Program-made: the position numbers and the translations under genes
Assembly (NCBI GenBank): GCA_964030475.1
Contig: CAXIPT010000002.1
Coordinates: forward strand, 13,459,267-13,523,266
Origin: Tethya wilhelma
Lineage: Eukaryota; Porifera; Demospongiae; Tethyida; Tethyidae
Length of the DNA: 64,000 nucleotides
Direction: 5' to 3'
The notes under the pieces: generated by a model
The model's database searches: none
Told to the model about the DNA's origin: nothing
What the model saw: the letters and a program-made list of their open reading frames with translations, nothing else
Part shown: piece by piece, positions 33,005-44,396 of the stretch
How the letters are laid out: every line of letters starts with the position of its first letter
Numbering within the stretch: position 1 is the first letter of the stretch

Positions 33005-35714
33005 ATGGCCTTACTCTACCGTAATATGTCCTTTCTCAGACTTGCCAGAAGATTTTCACCTACAATGGCTTCTCAAATAAAGGTAGCTATCATGTTTTTG
33101 TTTTGTTTGTCTTCCATATATCCACTGATCTATATGCAGGCAAATAAATCAAGGCAGTTCACCTCCTCATCTGAAATAGCTACTGCATCAACTCAGGTAT
33201 CACTCTCGGATCCTGTAACCAAGTGTTCTTACAGCACATTTTATGTTTAAGGAGTAGTAGTAGAAGCCAGAGTCATGTACACATTCATAATTGACAATTT
33301 CAATAGAGTGTATTCATGTGACGTCAAAAACGGGGCAGAACTTGCCACAAAGCAAACAGCGGCTGTTTTGGTGCACATTGTGACACTAAAAATCAAGATT
33401 TTCTGCAACTATTCTCTAGTATACCAGTTCTTTGAGTTGAACTGATCTAATTCATTCGTAGTAGTTGATTTTTTCACTAAAACTGGACTCCTAGTGATTT
33501 TCATGGTTCCAGCTAGGGCCTCTTGGTTCATGCTTTGATGCAAATAAATCTACAAACAAGGAGGAGTCATCTCAACTTTACCTGCTGCAAAGAGTTGAGT
33601 CCATCATGACAATAACTCAGGTACAGGAGCACTGATAAGAACCATTGGCAGCTGCTGTTATTGTGCACCAAAATGGTCGCCCGTGGGTAATCCTGTGCCG
33701 CGTTTTTATGTCACATGAATACGCTCTATTGCAAACCCTTTGGTCAGTTCTTGCTAAGACTAAGATGTGTGCAATTATAATCCTTTAGTTCACTTCTTTT
33801 CTGAGAAGGCACGGAGTAATCTTTATTAGGAAAACAGTGTAACCAACCAATTCCATGAATTAAGTTTACATAAATTCAGCATGTATGAGCATTGGTATCA
33901 AATCATAAGACACTGTATAATACTAAAAGTTGTTAAGGAAAAGATTGACAATGGAACAAAAGGTTGACAATGGAACAACTATGCAAAATACTAAAATAGT
34001 ATCAACCATTTTAGTGGCAAGAACATGTAATTAGATTTTTAAATAAAACAGGAAAAGTTATAATTATCTTGCTACTCTAGTTACGTGATTTTCTCACGCA
34101 TTGGTTCTTGAACAAAGGTATAGTACATAATGTCGTTAGATTTACCCTTCCTATTCAGGACACCGTACAGAGTATGTATGGTGGTCGGCACACAGTCACT
34201 CTTATCCCTGGTGATGGAATTGGACCAGAACTTGCAGCTTGTGTGAAAAAAGTGTTTAGGTTAGTTTGTGAGACATGACGTATCAGAAGTTATTCAGCAC
34301 TGTGTACTTCCATTCACAGACATGCTAATGTACCTGTGGACTTTGAGGAAATTTCTGTCAGGTATACATGCCTCCAATAGTAGAATAATTGTATAATTGT
34401 ATGTCTTACATGTCAAATTCAGTACATATAGTGCTGAAATGATAGTGCCTTCTTTTGAGTTTGTTGCTTATCTTTCTTTGTTTTCTGGCGTACATTATAC
34501 TGCATGCATGTGTGTATTTTCACTAACTAATAGTTAGGATACATATTTGAGGTTCTTTTTGACAAGATAAAACTCGTATCCTAAAATGTACCTCAGTAGG
34601 AGTCCTTCCTTCTTGCTACAGTGGGCTTATATCTGATTGTTCAACTCTTGAAGAGGCTGTGACTTCTATCAAGAGAAACGGTGTTGGACTAAAAGGTACA
34701 CTCTCCATTACATTGATGCATTTGAAGCTGAAGCATTGATAAACTGTGTAACTTGTAGGAGTGCTCCGGACCAAGTTGGATGAAATCGATCAGACTTCCT
34801 TGAATGTTCAGTTAAGGTAATCGTAATAACCTTAGTGTCAGTGATCTTTTCTGCCTGATCAGCAATTTTGCTCTGTGTACTGTGTATACTTTCATTACCA
34901 TTGCTGGATAACAGAACAGGTTTGCTGACTCAGCAATTTCAAGCAATCAACATTTTCCTTTTGATCTCTAATTGCACACTTGCAACCTCTTCTGGTCAAA
35001 TGCCACGAAAAATTGTTGTACTACACCAAGTACAGGAAAATGACTCGCGCGGATTTATGGATTTATGTGCATTTGTTATCATTGAATCTACCCTAAACCA
35101 GACCCTCCCCGCTATGCTTATTGCTAATTGTGTGTGTGTGTGTGTGTATTTTCCTGCCATACATAGCCTTGTAAACCAGACCCTCCTTGCTATGCTTATT
35201 GTTAAGCTTATTTTTGCTTAACCTTCCCAAGTTTTACATGCAAATATGTGAGTACTCTATGACAGAATTTTTTGTAGCCATAGATACTAAATAAGCCTAA
35301 CTAGACTATGTGCATGTTCCAGCAAGAGCAAAAGTCAGGAACTGATACTAATCACAGTGTTTACAGGTAGAATTGTACCATCATTAACATTCATACACTT
35401 AAACAAACTTCTCATCAATCTCTTTCTTGTGCTATCAATCAATCCACGCAATCCACGAAATTTTCCCCGCGAATTTCAATTCAAGACGAAAATGCAAAAA
35501 TTTTCCCCCACGAAAAATTCGTGCTATACGGTACATGAGCAAACTTGTATTATTAAGCTTGATTACATTCCAGAGTTGGATTGGACTTGTTTGCCAATGT
35601 GGTCCTCTGCAAGAGCTTCACTGGCTTTGAGACGAGACACAAGGAGGTGGACATCGTGGTCATCAGGGAGAACACAGAGGGAGAGTACAGTGGACTGGAG
35701 CACGAGGGAGTGCC

Positions 35715-35745
<31 letters not shown>

Positions 35746-36281
35746 GTTGTGTACACATGCATGCTTAGATTGTATTATTATTCCAACACAGGTGTTGTAG
35801 AAAGTTTGAAAATCATTACTCGTGATAAGTCGGCACGTATTGCCAAGTATGCCTTTGACTATGCCACGAGACACAAGAGGAAGAAGGTCACTGCCATTCA
35901 CAAGGCTAATATCATGTATGTAATACACAGCTTGTTCTTGTAAAGTGTTCTCATCTCGAGCTCATTGCTGTGAGTCATTGCCCTCCTTCTGCTTCACTAG
36001 CATCAGTTGGACTGTTTTTATTACATTGCATTGACTATTGCTGTTGATTTTATTCTAATAGTTTCAGTTGAGCTTTATTCTTGTTCATACTGTTTTTTGT
36101 TTTTTTTCCCCCTATAATGTTGTTAGTAAGGAAGCTGTTTTTGTTGATATCCCTAGGAAACTCTCGGATGGTTTGTTCCTGCGTGAATGTAAAAAGGTTG
36201 CTGAGCTCTATCCACACATTGAGTTCAACTCAATGATCATTGATAATTGTTGTATGCAGGTATGTTCACACACACACACAC

Positions 36282-36329
<48 letters not shown>

Positions 36330-37537
36330 CTAGTATCCAATCCCAAACAGTTTGATGTGATGGTGATGCCTAACCTTTATGGAAACATTGTTGGCAATAT
36401 TGGGGCGGGGCTAGTGGGTGGAGCTGGAATGTGCCCAGGAAAGAATGTAGGCCGACAGTATGTGTTGTTTGAACAAGGTGCTCGTCATACTGGACTGGAC
36501 ATGGCATTTCAAAATGTGGCTAACCCTACTGCAATGTTGCTTAGTGCAGTGAATATGCTCAGACATTTAGGGTAAGTGAACTATTTACAGCTGAGCTATA
36601 ACAGAGCTGAGCTAGTCATGATTTCTCCAAGAATTATTGGGAGCAATTACATCTGTTCCAGATCCTGGATACCTTTTAGCTTTCTTCTATGACAATCTTT
36701 ACCAGCTGAGTGTTGACAATCACAGTGCTTGATTGTGGTTTCGCCATTTCCTTGCTTTAAGTGTACTGTAACACTGAAGCTACATTAATGGCATGCTTGT
36801 AGTGATAAGCTGTAAGTGATCTACACCATGTCATGTTTCTTGTTATAGCTGTCATGATCATGCCACCAAGATAGAAACAGCTGTCCGCACTACAATAAGT
36901 TCAAAGGTTTGCTAACTTTGATATGGTTAAATTTGTGTATGGCAACAGTTCTGTTTAAAATCATCAGATGTTAGTAACTACCGTATAGCTAGAAATTTTT
37001 GAGGAGTATAAATTTCACTGTTTTCGTGGATTGTCGGCAATCCGTGAAAATTTTACCCACAAAAATTTCAGGATTGCATTACAATATTATATGGGTGGGA
37101 CTGCTTGATCCTCGAAAATAAAATCGTGAAAAGTTTGACAATCGCCTTTCCGTAAAAAATTTTATTCCTCGAAAATTTCTAGCTATAAGGTATAAAATCC
37201 TTGAGTAATGTACTGTATAGCCGGAAATATGTGATGGGGATTTTATTTAGTTGTCAAATTTGTCTGCCAAATACTGTGCAAATGAGCAAATTGTCAAATT
37301 TATAAATTATATGTAAATGTTTTCCAGAGCTAAATGTCAAAATTTTGACAGTCAATATTTCCAGCATATGGTAAATATGTAGGATTTGAGAGGCTGTCAG
37401 CTAAGGATGTAGTCTAGTTACCATGCCTCCTCCTATCATTTCATGTGTAGGTGTGTACCAAAGATGTTGGGGGAAGTGCCAGTACCTCCTCATTTGTTGA
37501 GGAGATTGTTAAGAACTTAGATGAGACCCCTCAGTGA
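33005..37537 (+). CDS. NAD-isocitrate dehydrogenase, gamma-type regulatory subunit (12 exons)
   Basis: Mitochondrial TCA-cycle enzyme subunit. Exons: 33005-33082, 33140-33196, 34159-34259, 34320-34361, 34622-34695, 34759-34816, 35574-35716, 35792-35915, 36157-36259, 36330-36571, 36849-36906, 37451-37537. All phases agree and give 388 residues, close to the family's ~390. The first ~45 residues are Arg/Ser-rich and lack acids, as in a mitochondrial presequence. Then come [44 protein letters not shown] and [18 protein letters not shown]. Asn replaces the catalytic Asp of the YGDI segment found in alpha subunits, so this is a regulatory subunit. Exon 10 begins right after a CA tract instead of a pyrimidine tract. 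Introns hold MITEs at 36979 and 37211. It converges with GATM. Confidence 0.93.
36979..37192. mobile_element. 214-bp MITE in IDH3G intron 11
   Basis: Ends TACCGTATAGCTAGAAATTT, mirrored at the right (AAATTTCTAGCTATAAGGTA), with TA at both edges. AT-rich, no ORF. A piece of a related element is near 35480-35535. Confidence 0.85.
37211..37373. mobile_element. 163-bp MITE in IDH3G intron 11
   Basis: Starts TACTGTATAGCCGGAAATAT and ends ATATTTCCAGCATATGGTA, with internal GTCAAATT motifs in both directions. It lies 18 bp from the previous MITE. Confidence 0.75.
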
Positions 37538-37647
37538 TCATGATTGCCATCAGAGTAAGTCATGACATACATTTTAGCAATTCCTGTACAGTTTACAGTT
37601 CTGTCATGACTATAAACTGTAGTTTACATGTATCTCTGTTCTGTAAT

Positions 37648-37653
37648 AATAAA
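37648..37653 (+). terminator. Poly(A) signal candidate for IDH3G
   Basis: AATAAA about 110 bases after the IDH3G stop codon and before the GATM stop on the other strand. Confidence 0.5.
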
Positions 37654-37826
37654 TAATGTGCATATACTCAAAAATTTTTCAATAATCAGTTTTTAGCTCA
37701 ATCGCCAATTAGAATATATATCAATGATAAATAATATACAATTATGACAAGTGGTGAGTGGTCATAAAGGATATCATGTTAAGGACCTATTACACAATAT
37801 AGTGCTAGTTATAATGAAATGTGGTT

Positions 37827-40281
37827 TCATTGAAAATATGACTGTAGTTCTCCTTTTCTTCTGATGTCACAAGTATAGCAGTGAACACCCCCTCCAAGGC
37901 TGTAGGCATTCCTGAAGGGAATCTTGATGCATTTGAGGCCCAGTTTCTCATAAAGCTCTATGAGTGGTTCCTCTTGGGCCTCCACTATTATCCTGTTGGC
38001 ATCTAGAGATAGAGTGTTGACATTGAGCCAAGTGGAGGAGAACCACATTGGGTGGTCAGCAGGTGTCATAGGTGGTGGGGGACGGTCAATAACCTGTGAT
38101 TAAATCAAAACTTTAATGTACTAATAATAGTGACTACAAATGCATTGGTAGTTGATCTTGCATGACTCTCGTGTTTATGAGATTTAGGAGTGGTAGACAT
38201 CATTAAAGTCAAATATCAAATATCATTTTTGGAAACTGCTAGAGTTTAAGCATGTAGCAGAAGATGTGTTTACCTTCCATCCATGTGATTGAAAGAAGCT
38301 CTTGTATTTGAATTCCTTGTTTGGATTTGAATTGATAATCACCACTCCAGGTCTAGGAATGTTAATGAATGCATCTATATGCATTGCATGTGTTCTGTTG
38401 AATGCAAGTATATGGATTTTGTAGTCATCTCCCAGTGTTCTCCTCACCCACTCAATACCACTATAGTTAGTGACCTAAATGTTTGCATGTATTATGTTAC
38501 TGTCACATTAATTTTACAATAGTGATTAATAATGCAAGTGTTATACTTTGATCTTACGTGACTCCTCTGAGCAAAGATATCTCTCCCAGCACGATAAAAG
38601 TCAGCTGCATCAAAGCATGGCTCAAATTCTGTGGTCACAAACCTTCCTTGTTCAATCAGCTTTTCACGAGCTTGCAAATCTTGTACTGGATAATCCTGTT
38701 CAAAGGATTTATCACATAGTAATGGTTTGGGCCCACAAATCCAGTCAGCTCCTTGCTTGAAATACTCTTTGATTAAAGGGCGGTAAGATCGGTACTCAAA
38801 GAAACGGGCCTTCCAAGACATTGGAGCTTCGATGATTTTTTTCCCAACCACAAGTAAGAAATCTCTACAGTATTATCATTATGGTGTATAATAATTATTA
38901 TTGTGATTGTACATGTACAACTGCTGAAAGTGTTACAACTTAGTTAATTAACATCGATCTATGGTTTTACCTTGGCATAGCATTGTGTATTCCGACAGGA
39001 GATGAAAAATCCGGTGTCTGAAATCTCTTGTTGAAGTCACATTTGTCTGGCCGATGCACTGTAACTCCTTCTTGGGTCAACACATGGCACAAATTCTCAA
39101 CTTCACTGATTGCTTTTTCCATTATTTGAGCAGGAAAGCGCTTACAGGCATTTTGTTTAAAGAATGGCCATTGGTTCTCAAACATAACGGCTTGTATTTC
39201 ATTTGTCAGTGGTGGCACACAAGAACCTTCTACTCTTCCAACAATGACTTCTTCCAAAGTATCCCATTCATTGTGAGAATTGACAGGGCAAGAGTGTTTG
39301 TACCGGTGAGCCATCATACTAAAATTTAGAGAGAAAAGGCCATTCTTTATAAAGTTTAATATTAATGTATAGTAACAGCTAGAACCAAAAGACATTGTCC
39401 ACTTAATGTTATTGTCTCACAACCAACTATGCTCAATATATAACCTGATTGCTCAAATCTATAAGCCTTAATCTTAGATATAGAATCCTGAGTTCAGCAG
39501 TGAGAGTTTAACGAGTAGCCTGAGGGTTTCAAAACACGTTTGTGGTTGCCATCCATAGGAGAGTGCACATGACTAATTAGGAACTGAGGAAAGTGTTTTA
39601 ATTTAGAGGTGTATGTATTAACTAGAACATTACAACAACAACTCTTTGTCTAGGGAGACAAGTCTATAGAGGAATTGCTCATGACATGAAATAGTTCAAA
39701 TCAGTGTAGCAGCTAGTGTACACTGCATGACATGCAGACAGAATTATTCATGCAGGCATGTACATTGTCATATAATCACAAAACATTCAATAGATGTATA
39801 AATGTCTACACAAGTACACTACATGATTAATCATGTGATCACAACCAAAGCTATGGTTTATAATAATATTATTACCGTTGCATGCCATTGCATGCAATGA
39901 ATGCAGTCTGCGTTTGTGCTAGCTACTATATGATATCTTGACAATCATTGACAAGTGTAAGACTTAGTCTGGTATGATGACTTATAACCATGACTGAATC
40001 AGTCTAATTGGTGTAGAACCTCCGATAGTAGATCCTCCAAGATAGGGACACTGTATTATAAACCTCTCAACAAAGGACAATTCTAAGTTCTCGATTCCCA
40101 TTCCTAAAGTGTCCTTTGTTCAGAGGTTTCACTGACAGTAGTCTATAATTTTATTATTTCTTTGCAGTCACTAGTACAATGCATGTCATGCACTCCTAAT
40201 AATATCACAGTCTGAATTGAGACAAGTGGTAACTCACCTAATACTTATAACTCTTTGAAGTCGATGCTGAATACCAAACAT
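37827..40281 (-). CDS. Glycine amidinotransferase (AGAT), 5 exons
   Basis: Transfers the amidino group of arginine to glycine, the first step of creatine synthesis. Exons: 40281-40238, 39318-38971, 38864-38558, 38474-38274, 38093-37827; phases agree, 388 residues. Exon 1 encodes [14 protein letters not shown], basic and without acids, which suits a mitochondrial presequence. I propose it because it joins in frame to a clear acceptor at 39319; without it the protein would begin MMAHRYK. Conserved parts: [37 protein letters not shown] (active-site Asp), MHIDAF (His) and [10 protein letters not shown] (nucleophilic Cys). It is somewhat shorter than vertebrate AGAT (~423) at the N-terminus. The last exon has an orphan copy at 26008-26274. 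Confidence 0.92.
40013..40137. repeat. MITE-like repeat with GAACCTCC...AGAGGTTTCACTG
   Basis: Third relative of 20760-20852, inside GATM intron 1 (39319-40237). No ORF. Confidence 0.5.
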
Positions 40282-41299
40282 TTTTTCTTCTAGAAACTGA
40301 GCTGTAGCCCAATTTGAATTGAAATAGTTCCACACACACACACACTAAAATTATAATGCATGCATGTACATGAATAAGCATCGATCTTACAATTTATCCA
40401 TAATGGCAGTGATGCAATCATGATTATACATGCATGCATTATAGATACTTAGCCTACTGTAATAATTATGACAAACATACACTTAGTCAATTACTATCTT
40501 ACTTAGTTTATAGTCCTATATACTGTAGCTGTACATGTCCTATAGTAGAACACTGAACATCAGAGCCATACAAATTGAATGTTGAAATATTGATCTCTAG
40601 CAGAATAGTTGCTATGATGCTTGCAAACACTGGCCTTTCACCTTTAAATTATCGTGGATAACGTTTCACCACAGTTGTTAACAGCATACCATACAATGTC
40701 AGGAACATCCATGCTGTGTGCTCGACGTAGACTACTATAAAGTTCGCGCGCGGGAAGTGAACTTTGAACTATTGCAAAATTTTTCCTTCATTATGACGCC
40801 ATACATTATTATAATATTATTGCAAAACATGCATTCATTGTCCTGTAAATCAAGCAAGATCTTAGTTGACTTTTGTCATTAATAAATGAACTATTATTAT
40901 GCATTCAAATTTCAGAAGTCTAATAGAGCTGAATTACTTTGATTATTATTCATATATAAAGCTAGGGCCAGATGAAACAGGCTTGCAGCTAGTTGTATAA
41001 CTCTCCAGGCCCAAGCAGGAAACTGGATCGATAATGGAACGATCGAGGCATGCAACTTAAATTCAATCAGTATTAATAGAAAATCTAACCCAACGAATTG
41101 ATCTGATCTAATATAGCTAAACTCTGAAATGCAATACATGATCATGACTGTGATGCATATGCTACTAGCGAAGACTTGACATTAATTGTGATATAATTAT
41201 ATCATTATCGTAATTATAATAATAATTATAATGTACATATTTTATATAATATTATATGATAATTTATTAAACAAACACAATTAAACCAGTTAACATAAT
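40282..41299. other. AT-rich spacer upstream of GATM
   Basis: No gene is recognised. A CA tract lies near 40331 and dense AT palindromes at 41190-41270. Confidence 0.5.
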
Positions 41300-41500
41300 T
41301 CAATCACAAGATCCAATAGAACTCCTTATTTTAGTCACTAGTTTAGGGATGAGTACAATGTGATCATCACAACACTTCACTAGACATTTGTTTCCAGTCT
41401 GTTTGGCATTGTCAAGTTCTTGTTGTGTTGGAGTACCTGTAGCAGGTAGAGAATCACGATACTTGTCTTCACACTGCTGTGCACACCTAGTTAGGCGATC
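41300..41500 (-). CDS. FAM136A-like last exon (rest not found)
   Basis: 67 codons including the stop, from the acceptor ATGCAG at 41501. Reads DRLTRCAQQCEDKYRDSLPA, then NKCLVKCCDDHIVLIPKLV. The spaced cysteines (CxxxC ... CxxxCxDDH) and the LIP segment are those of the C-terminal half of FAM136A, a small protein linked to mitochondria. The upstream half with its own CxxxC pair should lie at higher coordinates on this strand, but I could not find it before 43400. It is either an exon with a distant partner or a gene fragment. Confidence 0.6.
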   Translation of the reverse strand, partial: DRLTRCAQQCEDKYRDSLPATGTPTQQELDNAKQTGNKCLVKCCDDHIVLIPKLVTKIRSSIGSCD

Positions 41501-41718
41501 CTGCATGGAGAGAAGATTAAAAATATTAAATAAAATAAAATTAATATTATATACAGCAAGGATTGTACAATCTACAAGCGTTTAAAAGTTAAACTGAGTT
41601 ACAAAACTTGCATGTATATACAAGTTAGTGGGGAAACTACCAGTGGTAGCAGTATATAGCAGTATTTATATCTATACTCATGTACATTAAGGACTGGGAG
41701 TAATGCGCACATGTGCAA

Positions 41719-42546
41719 TGCTCAGTGCCATTAAGGACTGCAAAAAAATTTTAGCGCGCGCCCCGTAGTTCAATGAATGACGTCACGTAAGGCCCATTAC
41801 TAGGGAAACTGTCAAATTATCGATGACGTCATGTATAATTTTCAATCGCAAGTTGAAGATAGCTAGCGCTACGCTTAAAAAAACTGTAATACGAAGACTT
41901 TAAACGCTATCTTTACTCTTATAAAGCTATTTAAAACTTGTATATAGAAGAATTAAGCTAAAGCCGTCTCTGGACAAGTTTGTGAATGCTAATATTAATA
42001 GTTGGCAAAGGCTGCACGTTTGCAAGTTTGGTGAAGAATTTTAGTGAAGATTCCGTCCAACATTAATGTAGCTGTGCCAGCGAGCTATTGAAGGTACGAA
42101 CACTTAGTACTAACTATTTTGACATGATCTATCGGAGGGATAATGGATTTTCAGCATAGAAGGTGAGTTATCTGCATAAGTAGACTGCCCCAAACCATAA
42201 AAAAAAAACACTTTTTTGCAGCTAACTCACTAGATACTTTACAAATGCAGATTCCCTCCGATGAAAACTTAGACAGCTACCAAAAGTTTATTTTGAACTA
42301 CTTAAGGCCACTTGTCAGCATGGGCATTAATGTTGGAAATCCCAATTTAGCCGTTTTTGTATGGCTAATTAAGTATTCATTTATTCCTAGTTAATTAAGT
42401 ATTTGTGGTTAATTAATGGCTATAATTCAAATGTATATACACTCTTTATTCAGAGTCATTTAGATTATGAAAATACTTGCATCCAAAATACACCAAAAAT
42501 TCATTCCAATTTGAGATTAGACTGTCCTTAATGACCCTGAGTGCGC
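41719..42546. repeat. Probable inverted-repeat element
   Basis: The left TGCTCAGTGCCATTAAGGAC matches the right GTCCTTAATGACCCTGAGTG in inverse with a few differences. Inside are CG-rich CGTCA motifs and AT-rich DNA, no ORF. Target duplications are not clear. Confidence 0.4.
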
Positions 42547-43456
42547 TTAATGAGGAACGTTTATGCAAATTTCAACGTATAAACATCACGTGTGCAAGTT
42601 AGAGCCTGTACTACGCCCACTTATTTAGAGCCAAATTACTAAACGCTAAAAGTGGTGATGTTGCTCCACAGTTTAGCTAGGTTTTTGTGCTCAAAGTTTA
42701 CCTTTTGGATACCTAACAAATATATTTCAAGGAGGTAAGTAAAGTTAAAACCGTTGTGTTGTAGATGGATATAGCTGGTAAAAGTTCTTGTGGTTATTTG
42801 TTTTTACTACATTTTATGGAATAAATTCTTACATAAAAAATAGCCTTTTCTCCTCCTGATAATTGAGTAACCATGCAAGTAGGGAATACTTTCTAACAAG
42901 TTAAACTTAATTCTTGGATCTTCATCACCACTTTTTGCAAAATGTACCCGTGAACAGCTTTTGCTTACGTGTACCACGTGGCTACTAATTAATTAGTGGG
43001 CGTGGTTTTTAATGATATCTAGCTTCCTTATACAATGGTCTACCCAAATATTTGTGCATTGCAGCTAGGAGTTTTTTCAGGGAGGAGGTTGAAAGTTGAC
43101 CATTTTCATGCTGCAGACCAGCTGTCCCGGTCCCTTAAGTCACTTGAGTAGCTAGCTCTCACTTAAACCCATGGTTTGCTATAAATGCATGAAACCATTG
43201 GAACATTGGATGTCAGTGATCATGAGCCTTGAAACAGTTGAAACATTTAGGGTGACATTGCCTGTGCCTGCACAAAACATGATTGTAATAATATTATCTA
43301 TAGTGAAACATTTGGTGGCGATGTGTAAAACATTTGGAGTTTGTTGTTTTTTACAATGCAAGAACTGGTCCAGGGCCTGAAGAGTGGAGAAGACGTCAAT
43401 TGGCCTATGCCATACAGAGGTGAATTTCAGTTTGGTACTGGACAAAAGCCAAGAGT
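42547..43456. other. No recognised gene
   Basis: Short ORFs on both strands have no domain support. Probably transposon flank sequence. Confidence 0.4.
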
Positions 43457-43552
43457 GTATGGCACAAACACCTCAAAGATATTAAAGAATGCCACAACTA
43501 CCATAAGCCTACCACAATTAATGTGCTTGGACAAAAGATCGAATACCTTAAT
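43457..43552 (+). repeat. Transposon-derived segment repeated at 47966-48054
   Basis: TATGGCACAAACACCTCAAA through GCTTGGACAAAAGATC is shared with the tail of the decayed hAT-like gene (one ~90-bp block, several differences). Likely a fragment of the same element. Confidence 0.55.
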
Positions 43553-44396
43553 GGTCATAATTATACTTCAGAACGCTCAGTCTCATAATATTATATCAAC
43601 TATATGGTATAGGCCTCTCAATCCCAGCTCAAACAGCTCATTGGTAGTAAAATTCCATGAATACATTTATTTCCCAGATATAGTTGATATCACTGTATTG
43701 CATGTGACTTTTTCACAGGTCTAGTGTATACTTTGGCCTTTTTTCTAGCTCACTAATTAAAAGTGATCAAAAGTTTGCAATTGTTCAAGCAAACCAGCTA
43801 GTGTCATTCATGGAAGAGTTTAACCTACTCAACACTCAACCTCCTAGTTCTGAGGAACTAGAAAAAACTGCTGAGGGGCGCTAGCCTTATAGCGCTGATC
43901 AGGTAGATCGTCTTGTTCATTTCCAACCAGCAGTTTGAAGACAGAGTCTTGTCTGCTCTCTTCAGCCTCGAGAAGAGACTATCAGCAATGGAGAACAAGG
44001 AGAAGTTTCCTACAGAGATGGAGCAGCCCTTGCCTTGGGCTGACAGGCCCGTAGAAGTTAGCAATTCTTCAGTAGGAATGAATGATTCACATCTCACTTA
44101 CCCGTAACCAGGTGCTATTTCTAGCACCCTGGACGATGCAGAGGAGCTGACCAAGTTGGCTACCCTGGTCAGTTGGTTATGTCGGCTTTTAAACAAAGAG
44201 GTGGAGTATAAAAAGGCATGGCAGGCATGAATTTTACGACATTCAACAAAATGGCACCTGTTTGCCATTTCAAATTCAAAGCAGTTGTCTCTTTTGCGAA
44301 CGTTATTCATAATAGTTTAGCACTCTAAGTCTCAGATATGCAGAACATTGCACAAACTTTTGCGCGCGTATATTTCTTCCGTTTTGAACAAAGAAA
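43553..44396. other. Transposon-flank debris with a short ORF
   Basis: A frame at 43913-44107 (SNQQFEDRVLSALFSLEKRL..., coiled-coil-like) may be a remnant of a mobile-element protein. I cannot name it. Confidence 0.3.

Noticed and set aside
35553..35943. 120-codon ORF across IDH3G exons 7-8
   Set aside because: Intron 7 happens to stay open through its TG repeat; splice sites and homology show two exons.
36121..36157. Alternative exon 9 start after GTTAGTAAG, giving a KLFLL reading
   Set aside because: The frame then disagrees with the conserved LSDGLF segment; the CCCTAG acceptor at 36156 fits.
43179..43445. 88-codon minus ORF considered as the missing FAM136A exon
   Set aside because: Lacks the paired CxxxC cysteine pattern expected of that half.
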